Position numbers and translations under genes: made by a program
Notes under the pieces: generated by a model
Told to the model about the DNA's origin: nothing
The model's input: only the letters and a program-made list of their open reading frames with translations
The model's database searches: none
In this document: piece by piece, positions 1-8,200 of the stretch
Numbering within the stretch: position 1 is the stretch's first letter
How the letters are laid out: every line of letters starts with the position of its first letter
Assembly: GCF_936933875.1 (NCBI RefSeq)
Contig: NZ_CAKZIK010000078.1
Span: 1 to 42,126, forward strand
Direction of reading: 5' to 3'
DNA length: 42,126 nt
Source: an uncultured Chryseobacterium sp.
Lineage (GTDB): Bacteria; Bacteroidota; Bacteroidia; Flavobacteriales; Weeksellaceae

Positions 1-1
1 T

Positions 2-532
2 AAAGCTAGAATGCAAAAATCTATCGACAACTTATCACGTGAATTAGCTAATATTAGTGCTGGTCGTGCTAATTCAAACTTATTAAATGGTGTAACTGTT
101 GATTACTATGGTGCACCAACTCCAGTACAACAATTAGCAAGTATCAATGTTCCTGAAGCGCGTTTATTAGTCATTTCACCATATGACAAAACTTCAGTTG
201 ATGATATTGAGAAAGCAATCATCGCCGCAAACTTAGGTGTTAATCCAACTAGTGACGGTGAGGTTATTCGAATTTCAGTTCCTGCATTAACAGAAGAAAG
301 ACGTAAAGAACTAGTTAAAAACGTTAAGAAAATTGGTGAAGATGCTAAGGTTTCAATCAGAAATATTCGCCGTGACATTAATGACCACCTTAAAAAGCAA
401 GAAAAAAAGGGTGACATTACTGAAGATGACTTACGAAGCCAAACTGATGACGTTCAAAAAGCTACTGATAATTCTATTAAAGAAATAGATCAGTTAGTAG
501 AGGATAAAGAACAAGATATCATGTCTGTTTAA
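2..532 (+). CDS. frr: Ribosome recycling factor, 5'-truncated, staphylococcal type
   Basis: Ribosome recycling factor works with EF-G to split the post-termination ribosome in the cytosol. The open frame runs in from the window edge (Lys-Ala-Arg before the Met at 11), giving 176 residues. The family is about 184-185 long, so about eight N-terminal codons are missing. Recognisable stretches include SRELANISAGRANSNLLNGV, VDYYGAPTPVQQLASINVPE and NLGVNPTSDGEVIRI, ending in DIMSV. From memory these match Staphylococcus RRF nearly residue for residue and differ from flavobacterial RRF. The neighbours expected in Staphylococcus (pyrH upstream, uppS downstream) are not visible, and everything from about 1 kb on is flavobacterial. 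Product identity is near certain. That it belongs to this genome is doubtful: a chimeric contig end is the simplest reading. Confidence 0.93.
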   Translation, partial: KARMQKSIDNLSRELANISAGRANSNLLNGVTVDYYGAPTPVQQLASINVPEARLLVISPYDKTSVDDIEKAIIAANLGVNPTSDGEVIRISVPALTEERRKELVKNVKKIGEDAKVSIRNIRRDINDHLKKQEKKGDITEDDLRSQTDDVQKATDNSIKEIDQLVEDKEQDIMSV

Positions 533-864
533 TAAAGAGATTGAGTGAATTAAAAATATTTAATTTAAAAATGACCTTCGACAGGCTGATTTTTTTTTAA
601 AATAGATTTTTTTACTAATTAGAATGTATGTAAATGAAGAATAAAATGGCATTGTTTTATATTTCTGTATAATTTAATTAACAAAAATTAACAAATTTAT
701 TATGATAAATCAAATTTTGTTAGTTTAGTTAAAATTAAATTATCAATAAGTTAGTGTTATGATTATTAATTTTTTTTCAATAATTAATTATTTATTAATT
801 ATTATAAAATAAAACTGATTTTATAATGAATAATTTATTGTGAATTGAGAGTTTTTGAAATCTT

Positions 865-888
865 AAAAAGGGTGTTTTCACCCTTTTT
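865..888 (+). terminator. Rho-independent terminator
   Basis: A ten-base stem, aaaaagggtg paired with caccctttttt, closes a TTTT loop and ends in a T-run. The gene it should serve is not in the window, which fits the loss of the true upstream gene at the suspected junction. The A/T-rich flanks also allow it to work on the other strand. Confidence 0.7.
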
Positions 889-944
889 GTTGTAAAATAG
901 AACATATTTTAGAATTTCTTGTGTAGAATATCCTTTGTGTTTAT

Positions 945-952
945 TACCTTTG
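945..952 (+). promoter_or_regulatory. Flavobacterial -7 box (TACCTTTG)
   Basis: Exact match to the Bacteroidota -7 consensus TAnnTTTG, 50 bases before the TTG start at 1003. A -33 TTTG at the ideal distance is not clear; the nearest TTG ends at 921, a 23-base spacer. Confidence 0.4.
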
Positions 953-1002
953 ATGAAAATTATTTCTTTAAGAAATGATTTGAAAAAAACACAAACACAA
1001 GC

Positions 1003-1593
1003 TTGAAAGAAAAATTATTCTTTAGAGCAACAAAATCAATAATCCAAAATTGGAAATTTAATTCCTTGTTTTTGAAATTGATTTTATTGCCTCTTCTTTG
1101 CATATCTTCATTTTTTAATGCGACTGCATTAGAGATTAATGAGCCGCAGCAAGACCAACAACCTATAATTTATGTTTCGGGTGCTTCTATTGTAATTGAA
1201 ATAGGAGAGGCAACTAACTCAAAAGTTGTAAAGATAAATGATTCTTTGGATGGTAAAATTGCTAAAGAAGTTCGAACGGTTAAGATCAAGAAACAGATAC
1301 CCGTTTCCAAGGAAGAATCTAAAAATCAAATTAAAAATCTCCCGAAAAGTCCTGCGCCCAGATTTGTTTTTAAAAGTACCAAATTAGAAGATTTTTTTAA
1401 TACAGCTACTTTTACCAATACTAAAAACTCGGTAATTTCTCTTACTTTTTTTTCAAAGAATATCGTTGCTTATTATGTTATTGCAAGTAATATTCATGTG
1501 TTCACCTATTTAATGAATATTTATACAGTAGATTTTGAGAGAACAGAAGAGTTATCCCAATTTTTGTTTTCCAGACCGCCACCTACTTGTTAA
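1003..1593 (+). CDS. Secreted hypothetical protein, TTG start
   Basis: I do not recognise this 196-residue protein. The frame has no ATG: an in-frame stop sits at 976-978 and the first usable codon is TTG at 1003. It begins with basic residues and a hydrophobic run (SLFLKLILLPLLCISSFF, about residues 20-38) followed by small residues, which reads as a signal peptide. The mature part is lysine-rich (residues about 80-125), and the C-terminus ends in SRPPPTC. No catalytic motif is visible. It lies 97 bases before the DUF11 protein gene in the same direction with no clear terminator between, so the two could be co-transcribed. Real coding is likely but not certain given the TTG start and lack of recognised homologues. 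Confidence 0.6.
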   Translation: MKEKLFFRATKSIIQNWKFNSLFLKLILLPLLCISSFFNATALEINEPQQDQQPIIYVSGASIVIEIGEATNSKVVKINDSLDGKIAKEVRTVKIKKQIPVSKEESKNQIKNLPKSPAPRFVFKSTKLEDFFNTATFTNTKNSVISLTFFSKNIVAYYVIASNIHVFTYLMNIYTVDFERTEELSQFLFSRPPPTC

Positions 1594-1690
1594 TATAAAA
1601 ATTATTTCTAAATGAAATTATATACAAACAATTTACTTTTTTATAGTTTTCATTTTTTTAATACAAAATATTAACAAAACAAACAAATTC

Positions 1691-4075
1691 ATGAAATTAA
1701 TAATATACTCATGTCAAGAATCTCTACGTTTATTTCGCGTAATGATGATTTTTGCCGCCATCCTCTGCAGCAATTCTCTGTTTGCCGATGGATCCAAAGA
1801 TCTTTATCCATCTGGCGCTACAGGTGTACGAGCCTATCTTCGATCCAGCAACGCAACTACGGTTAGCTGGCCTTTTGCAAACCAAGGATTTCATTATGTT
1901 TATGCCAAAGCTGGTGAAAGGATTACAATGGCTTCTAGTGCACAAAATACTGGGGGAAATGCCAAAATAAGATTGTATTCTCCAAATGGAACTCTAGTAG
2001 TTGATAATACTTCTGCTGGAGTAATAACTAATCGTACGGCAGAATTAGCAGGCCCGCAATTATCTGGACAAACTGGTGGGAATAGTTATACACCTATCTA
2101 TTATTTAGTACCTAATGGAGGTGATGGAATTTATAGGGTAGAATTTGTAGCAAGAGCAACAAATGATCCCCAAAATACTTTTAATGCAAATGATAATTGG
2201 ACTCAAAGTATTGGTGATGCAGGTATTATGGCTTGGGACGTTTCAGTAATTAACCCCGGCAATACCGCATTTATTCCTGGAAGGGTTTATACTAATGTTC
2301 TAAATTTAACTAACGGAATAGGGCAAGCTAACTCTAGTGGCTTTTATGGGAAATTATACACTCTTACCAAAGATGGCTATACCTACCGGGTGAGCAATAA
2401 TGGAAATAATGGTTTTTACTTTACTTTTTTTGTAAATAACAATGGTTTTTTGGATGCCAATACTCAGCTCCCTATTTATCAGAGTTTGCCGAGTTCCTCA
2501 GCATCAGATTTGGCGGGCAAAGTGCAAAACCCAAACAATGCAGATACTAACCAAAACATTACTCACAAAATGTTTTATACTTTGCCAAGCTCAGATTTGC
2601 CTGCTTCGTCTGTTGGTGCAGTTCCTGGTAATACAACATGGTTGAAAAACACCGTGGTGACACCGCATGTTAGTAATGTAACCTTAACCGGGGTTGAAGG
2701 TACTCCGGGGCAGGTGAGTAATAAAGGGGGTTATATTAAATTCAATGCAGATGTGCAAGGCAATTACACCATCTCAATTACGGGAACTCCTGCAAACCCA
2801 AGTTTTGTAACCCGTGTACTCACAGGAGCTTCTTCAGCAGGATTAAATCAAATTTATTGGGATAGCAAAGATGGTGCTAATAACGCATCCCCAGTAGGCA
2901 CGTTTCCGGTTACAATTACCATCAGATTACAAGGTGCAGAAGTGCATTTCCCTTATATGGATATGGAATACAATAGATTTGGAACCATTGTAGAATTATT
3001 GAATTATGCCAATTTGAATCAAGTTGTTTCAGATATTGTTTATTGGAATGATAGTAATATCCCAAATGCGTCAAATGGTTCTAATCCAAATCCTAAAAAC
3101 AACAGCCATTTGCCACCTGCAAATAGCACGGGACTTAGCAGTAATACAAATGGTCATATCTGGGGAGTTGGAGGATCCGGGACTTCTGGGCAATTTGGAG
3201 ATATGCGAGCTATTGATACGTGGACATTTATTAAAGGTCAAGAAACATCAGTAACAGCAAGTGTTGTAGTGAAAAGTGCAGATTTAATGGTTTCTTCAAT
3301 AACTCCTGATCAAACAAACCTTCATCTAGGTGAAGCAGTAGCCTATACGGTGAAAGTGAAAAATGGGGGTCCAAGTGATGTAACGGGCGCTCCTTTTACC
3401 TTTAAAATTCCGAGTGGTTTGTCGCCTCAAAATATTCAGTTTATTGCAAATGGATGCGGAAGCGAAAGTGTGGCATTGAGTTATAATGCAGGTACAAATA
3501 CCTATTCTTCGTCTCTTAACCTCCCAAATGGTTGTGAAATTACATACGTTATTACAGTAACGGTGAGTAATACTGCAACAGCAGGAAATCAATTTGTAGA
3601 AGCAGCAATTCTGCGTACCAATGATGTTACAGATCCTGATGCTACGGATCCCAATATTAATACGCTTCCAACAAGCGCTCAATCTGAATGTGCTAATAAT
3701 GGATTAGGAGGTTCTTGTAATAATATTAAGAACAATAATGCTGTATTAGTAACCCTTCCGTGTTATAATAATCCAAATACAACAAATGCTGGAGTCCCAG
3801 TGGTACACGGTATTACCTTGTTGCAAAGAGCTGGCACCGACAACGGAAACTGGCCGATGATTAGAAATTCGGCGTACACCGTTTTAGAATCCAATACCAA
3901 AGGTTTCGTTATTACAAGAATGACATCTGACCCTGCACAATCTACGGCAGCTAATTATATTACAAAAATTACAAATCCTGTTGAAGGGATGATGGTTTAC
4001 GATACCTTCAGCAAATGTTTAAAAATTTACTCAGACGGTGCTTGGAAATGTTTCAACAAACCCGCTTGTCCGTAA
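1691..4075 (+). CDS. Large secreted DUF11-domain surface protein
   Basis: A 794-residue exported protein of unknown role. The signal peptide probably starts at Met18 or Met19 (MMIFAAILCSNSLFA) rather than at residue 1. Residues about 30-525 are Asn/Gly/Ser-rich beta-type sequence without a family I can name. Residues about 528-690 form a DUF11 repeat (start SADLMVSSITPDQTNLHLGE, with conserved AVAYTVKVKNGGPSDV), an Ig-like fold common in bacterial surface proteins. The last 66 residues (729-794) hold a module with ESNTKGFVITRM, then GMMVYD and paired cysteines, which recurs in the next gene. No LPxTG-type sorting signal or typical type IX secretion C-terminal domain was recognised. The next gene follows 75 bases on, separated by a hairpin. 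An adhesive or envelope role is inference from domain type only. Confidence 0.85.
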   Translation: MKLIIYSCQESLRLFRVMMIFAAILCSNSLFADGSKDLYPSGATGVRAYLRSSNATTVSWPFANQGFHYVYAKAGERITMASSAQNTGGNAKIRLYSPNGTLVVDNTSAGVITNRTAELAGPQLSGQTGGNSYTPIYYLVPNGGDGIYRVEFVARATNDPQNTFNANDNWTQSIGDAGIMAWDVSVINPGNTAFIPGRVYTNVLNLTNGIGQANSSGFYGKLYTLTKDGYTYRVSNNGNNGFYFTFFVNNNGFLDANTQLPIYQSLPSSSASDLAGKVQNPNNADTNQNITHKMFYTLPSSDLPASSVGAVPGNTTWLKNTVVTPHVSNVTLTGVEGTPGQVSNKGGYIKFNADVQGNYTISITGTPANPSFVTRVLTGASSAGLNQIYWDSKDGANNASPVGTFPVTITIRLQGAEVHFPYMDMEYNRFGTIVELLNYANLNQVVSDIVYWNDSNIPNASNGSNPNPKNNSHLPPANSTGLSSNTNGHIWGVGGSGTSGQFGDMRAIDTWTFIKGQETSVTASVVVKSADLMVSSITPDQTNLHLGEAVAYTVKVKNGGPSDVTGAPFTFKIPSGLSPQNIQFIANGCGSESVALSYNAGTNTYSSSLNLPNGCEITYVITVTVSNTATAGNQFVEAAILRTNDVTDPDATDPNINTLPTSAQSECANNGLGGSCNNIKNNNAVLVTLPCYNNPNTTNAGVPVVHGITLLQRAGTDNGNWPMIRNSAYTVLESNTKGFVITRMTSDPAQSTAANYITKITNPVEGMMVYDTFSKCLKIYSDGAWKCFNKPACP

Positions 4076-4087
4076 TAATTAGTGGGA

Positions 4088-4118
4088 AAGAAGCATCTGC
4101 ATAATAAGGATGCTTCTT
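4088..4118 (+). terminator. Intergenic hairpin, possible partial terminator
   Basis: A perfect ten-base stem (aagaagcatc / gatgcttctt) lies between the DUF11 gene and the small repeat protein gene. It is not followed by a strong T-run, so it may only attenuate transcription or stabilise the upstream message. Confidence 0.45.
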
Positions 4119-4150
4119 GAATCCTATTTTAACATTAAATATCATTAAAA

Positions 4151-4693
4151 ATGAAAAATTTATTAATCATAATAACAGTAGTATTTTCGGGGACACTGTT
4201 TTCTCAAGTAATTATTGGAGATAATATAGGAACTGCAAGCAATAAAACGTCGGTTTTGTTGGAGTTTGCAAATACCAATAACAAAGGCTTGATTCTTCCT
4301 TATGTTCGGACTTTAGCAAGTAGCCCAACACAAGGTGCTATCGTTTTAGATGCTTCTAATTCCTCAGATGCGAGAGTGAAATATTATAACGGTGGTTGGG
4401 TAGATCTTAGTGGGCAAGGCGCAAACATAACAACTGTTTTATCCAGCCAGCCAACAACGGCTCAGGTCTCAGAAGCTGTAACAGCTAAAACCATTATTGG
4501 CGCAAATTCTTCTGCCGTGAACGATGGGGTTTTGGTTTTAGAATCAAATACAAAAGCAATGGTTTTACCCCAGGTTTCGGATGTTAACAATATCCCAAGC
4601 CCTTCGCCGGGTATGATGGTTTATGTTAATAAAGCAACTGCAAAACGCCTTGCTGTTTATAATGGCAGCAAATGGTCGTTTTGGGAACCCTAA
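4151..4693 (+). CDS. Small secreted two-copy repeat protein
   Basis: 180 residues with a clear signal peptide (MKNLLIIITVVFSGTLFSQ). The rest is two copies of one module, at about residues 34-84 and 126-179. Each has a Leu-rich strand, an N-T-[N]K-G/A-L/V-x-L-P motif, a GAIV or GMMVY strand, and an ending with an aromatic and YNG(G/S)xW. The second copy (ESNTKAMVLPQV, then GMMVY) is closely similar to the C-terminus of the DUF11 protein just upstream. The two genes therefore probably share an export, anchoring or assembly property. I know of no function for the module. It is followed by a strong terminator that closes the group. Confidence 0.82.
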   Translation: MKNLLIIITVVFSGTLFSQVIIGDNIGTASNKTSVLLEFANTNNKGLILPYVRTLASSPTQGAIVLDASNSSDARVKYYNGGWVDLSGQGANITTVLSSQPTTAQVSEAVTAKTIIGANSSAVNDGVLVLESNTKAMVLPQVSDVNNIPSPSPGMMVYVNKATAKRLAVYNGSKWSFWEP

Positions 4694-4713
4694 AATAACA
4701 TTTTATAATGAAG

Positions 4714-4747
4714 AAGCCGTCTCAATATTGAGGCGGCTTTTTTTTAT
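4714..4747 (+). terminator. Strong terminator after the secreted-protein genes
   Basis: Stem aagccgtctca / tgaggcggctt followed by a run of eight T. It isolates the upstream secreted-protein genes from the rpoB transcription unit. Confidence 0.9.
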
Positions 4748-4808
4748 TTTTTAATTAAAACTTTAACAAAAAAGATAAACAAAATCAAAGTTTTCAAAAT
4801 AGGTTTTA

Positions 4809-4840
4809 TTTGTGTAACTACTTAAAAATGCGTATATTTG
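4809..4840 (+). promoter_or_regulatory. rpoB promoter, Bacteroidota type
   Basis: A -33 TTTG at 4809-4812 and a -7 TATATTTG at 4833-4840 match the TTTG / TAnnTTTG consensus with a 20-base spacer. The predicted transcription start is about 4845-4848, giving a leader of nearly 400 bases before rpoB. This is the best promoter in the window. Confidence 0.8.
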
Positions 4841-4845
4841 CACTC

Positions 4846-5120
4846 GTTTTGGCGCTAATAATTGTTTGTAAATCAGTAAAATATTGAAATTCAACTCTTT
4901 CGGTAGATCCGGAAGGGGTTTCGTGTTTTAGGGATCTATGTCCTTTTATCGCCCAAAGCAAAAATTCAAGAAAAATATTTTGCACTACTCCGTGAAAAGA
5001 TATACCGGCGTTGCAGTTAGATGGTACATGTGGGAGAGTTTGTGAGGGGGAGCGTTTGAGAGTTGCTGATTATTCTAAAAAATCGCAGCGAAAAGAAGCC
5101 AAAAGACAACAGCGCCAAAA
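4846..5120 (+). promoter_or_regulatory. Long, probably folded rpoB leader
   Basis: The gap 4748-5239 contains no gene I can support. The predicted first bases of the transcript (ttttggcgct, 4847-4856) are perfectly complementary to agcgccaaaa at 5111-5120, which would close a ~275-base domain. Inside it, tagatcc (4904-4910) pairs with ggatcta (4932-4938), and imperfect pairing is possible between about 4985 and 5038. I cannot assign a known RNA family. It could be an RNA control element for the polymerase operon or a small RNA of its own. From 5121 to 5239 nothing stands out. Confidence 0.4.
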
Positions 5121-5239
5121 GTTTTCTGCATCTTCTTTTATTCTAACCTTACACCCTGCATCCTTCACCCAACATCCAGCCATTTAATATTTTTTAAATA
5201 AATCAAAATATTTTTTAACCCTCATTTATCTTAATTTTT

Positions 5240-8200
5240 ATGAGTAAATCAAAAGCAGTTGCAAAGGCTCAGGAAAAAAGGATTAATTTCTCTTCTTCGA
5301 AAGGAAGAATTGAAACTCCGAATTTCCTTGATATCCAATTGCAGTCTTTTAAAGAGTTTTTCCAACTCGAGACGCTTCCGGAACAAAGGGTGAACGAAGG
5401 ATTGTACAAAACTTTCCAAGAAAATTTCCCTATTACGGATTCCAGAAACCAGTTCGTACTGGAGTTCTTGGATTATTTGGTAGATTCTCCACGTTATTCT
5501 ATTGACGAGTGTGTTGAGAGAGGTCTTACCTATTCAGTTCCGTTAAAAGCGAGACTTAAATTGTATTGTACAGACCCGGAACACGAAGATTTCCAAACGG
5601 TAATCCAGGATGTGTATTTGGGACCTGTTCCTTACATGACTCCAAGTGGTTCGTTTATCATCAACGGTGCAGAACGTGTAATTGTAACACAGTTGCACAG
5701 GTCTCCGGGTGTATTCTTCGGACAAACTTACCACGCAAACGGTACTAAATTGTACTATTCCAGAATTATCCCTTTCAAAGGATCATGGATGGAATTTACA
5801 ACCGATATCAACAATGTGATGTATGCGTACATCGACCGTAAGAAAAAATTACCTCTTACAACTTTATTGAGAGCTATCGGTTACGAATCTGATAAAGATA
5901 TCCTTCAGATTTTTGACCTTGCAGAAGAAGTGAAAGTTTCTAAAGCAGCTTTGAAAAAAGTTGAAGGAAGAACTTTGGCTGCGAGAGTTTTGAACACTTG
6001 GTTCGAAGATTTCGTGGACGAAGATACAGGAGAGGTAGTTTCTATCGAAAGAAATGAAATCATCCTTGATCGTGAAACAATTCTTGAAAAAGAACACCTT
6101 GATCTTATTTTGGATGCAGGAGTGAAATCAATTTTGATTCATAAAGAAAATTCAAACGAATTCTCTATCATCCAGAATACACTTCAAAAAGACCCTACAA
6201 ATTCTGAAAAAGAAGCTGTAGAATACATCTACCGTCAGTTGAGAAATGCTGATCCACCAGATGAGGAAACTGCAAGAGGAATTATCGAGAAATTGTTCTT
6301 CTCAGAGCAGCGTTATTCATTAGGAGAAGTAGGACGTTACAGGCTAAACAAAAAATTAGGTCTTAACATCCCTGAAACTACCGAAGTTTTAACAAAAGAA
6401 GATATCATCGCGATTGTAAGACACTTGATCGAGTTGGTAAATTCTAAAGCTGAAGTAGATGATATCGATCACCTTTCTAACAGACGTATTAAAACTGTTG
6501 GTGAGCAATTAGCAGGTCAGTTCGGAGTAGGTCTTTCTAGAATTGCAAGAACCATCCGCGAGAGAATGAACGTTCGTGATAACGAAATCTTTACTCCGGT
6601 TGACCTTGTTAACGCAAAAACTTTAACATCAGTAATTAACTCGTTCTTTGGTACCAACCAGCTTTCTCAGTTCATGGACCAAACCAATCCGCTTTCAGAA
6701 ATCACGCACAAGCGTCGTCTTTCTGCTTTAGGACCTGGTGGTTTATCGAGAGAAAGAGCAGGTTTCGAGGTTCGAGACGTTCACCATACACACTACGGAA
6801 GAATTTGTCCGATTGAAACTCCGGAAGGACCCAACATCGGTTTGATTTCATCTTTGGGTATCTACGCTAAAATCAACAGTTTAGGTTTCATTGAAACTCC
6901 GTACAGAAAAGTTGATAACGGTAAAGTAGACCTTAAAACTTCTGCAGTTTTCTTAAATGCTGAAGACGAAGAAGAAAAAGTAATCGCACAGGCAAACGTT
7001 GAGTTGAACGACGACGGAACTTTCGCTACAGACAGAATTATTGCTCGTTTGGATGGTGATTATCCGGTTGTTGAACCACAACAGGTTGATTTGATCGATG
7101 TTGCACCGAACCAGATTTCCGGTATTTCTGCATCTTTGATTCCGTTCTTGGAGCATGATGATGCAAACCGTGCTTTGATGGGATCGAACATGATGCGTCA
7201 GGCTGTACCATTGTTGAAACCTCAGGCTCCAATTGTTGGAACTGGGTTGGAACAGCAGGTTGCAAAAGATTCAAGAATCTTAATCAATGCAGAAGGAAAC
7301 GGTGTTGTAGAATACGTTGATGCTGATAAAATCACCATTAAATACGAAAGAAGCGAAGATGAAGATTTAATTTCATTCGATTCTGCGGTGAAGACATACA
7401 ACCTTACCAAATTCAGAAAAACCAACCAATCTACTACAATTACTTTGAGACCAAACGTAAGAGTAGGAGATAAAGTGGTAGAAGGACAGGTTCTTTGCGA
7501 CGGTTATGCAACTGAAGACGGAGAATTGGCATTGGGTAGAAACCTTACCGTTGCCTTCATGCCTTGGAAAGGATACAACTTTGAGGATGCAATTGTAATT
7601 AACGAAAAAGTTGTACGTGAAGACTGGTTTACTTCAATCCACGTGGATGAATATTCTTTGGAAGTTCGTGATACAAAATTGGGTATGGAAGAATTAACTT
7701 CTGATATTCCGAACGTTTCTGAAGAGGCTACTAAAGACCTTGACGAAAACGGTATGGTAAGAATTGGTGCTGAAATTAAGCCTGGCGATATCATGATAGG
7801 TAAGATTACACCGAAAGGTGAATCTGATCCAACTCCGGAAGAAAAACTATTGAGAGCAATCTTTGGTGATAAAGCTGGTGATGTGAAGGATGCTTCTTTG
7901 AAAGCAGATTCTTCATTGAGAGGCGTTGTGATCAACAAAAAACTATTCTCAAGAAATATTAAGGATAAAAAGAAGAGAACCGAAGAGAAAATCAAACTTG
8001 AAGAAATCGAAAACAGCTACAAAGCGAAATTTGATGATTTAAGAAATACCCTTCTTGAAAAATTAGGAACTCTTGTAAACGGTAAAACTTCACAGGGTGT
8101 GAAAAACGACCTTGAAGAAGAAATTATCGGCAAAGGTGTGAAATTCACTACTAAATTGCTTCAGAGTGTTGAAGATTATGTTAACGTAAGCGGTGCAGAC

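Larger units (their letters stand above)
533..1002. other. AT-rich gap holding the probable chimera junction
   Basis: No coding frame is convincing in these 470 bases. The stretch right after the frr stop is followed by a T-run near 590-598 without a good hairpin. From about 600 the sequence is extremely AT-rich. A clean terminator at 865-888 and a flavobacterial -7 box at 945-952 show that the right part belongs to the Bacteroidota genome. The change from staphylococcal to flavobacterial sequence must therefore lie between 533 and about 860; the exact point cannot be seen by eye. Confidence 0.6.

Noticed and set aside
1..532. Cross-phylum horizontal transfer of frr
   Set aside because: The gene is cut at the window edge and lacks supporting context; contamination or misassembly is simpler.
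571..598. Terminator right after frr
   Set aside because: Only three base pairs can form before the T-run.
4878..5000. SRP RNA, suggested by tccggaagg at 4909-4917
   Set aside because: The required AGCAGC side of the SRP asymmetric loop is absent.
5000..5239. Truncated rplL or a short peptide gene (ATG at 5021) before rpoB
   Set aside because: No L7/L12-like translation was seen, and the short frame of about a dozen codons has no support.
6640..6760. Possible rifampicin-resistance changes in RpoB
   Set aside because: The key Asp, His and Ser positions carry the ordinary susceptible residues.
7504..7995. Long minus-strand frames inside rpoB and rpoC (for example 163-164 codons)
   Set aside because: They are antisense shadows of strongly conserved coding sequence with no domain or signal of their own.
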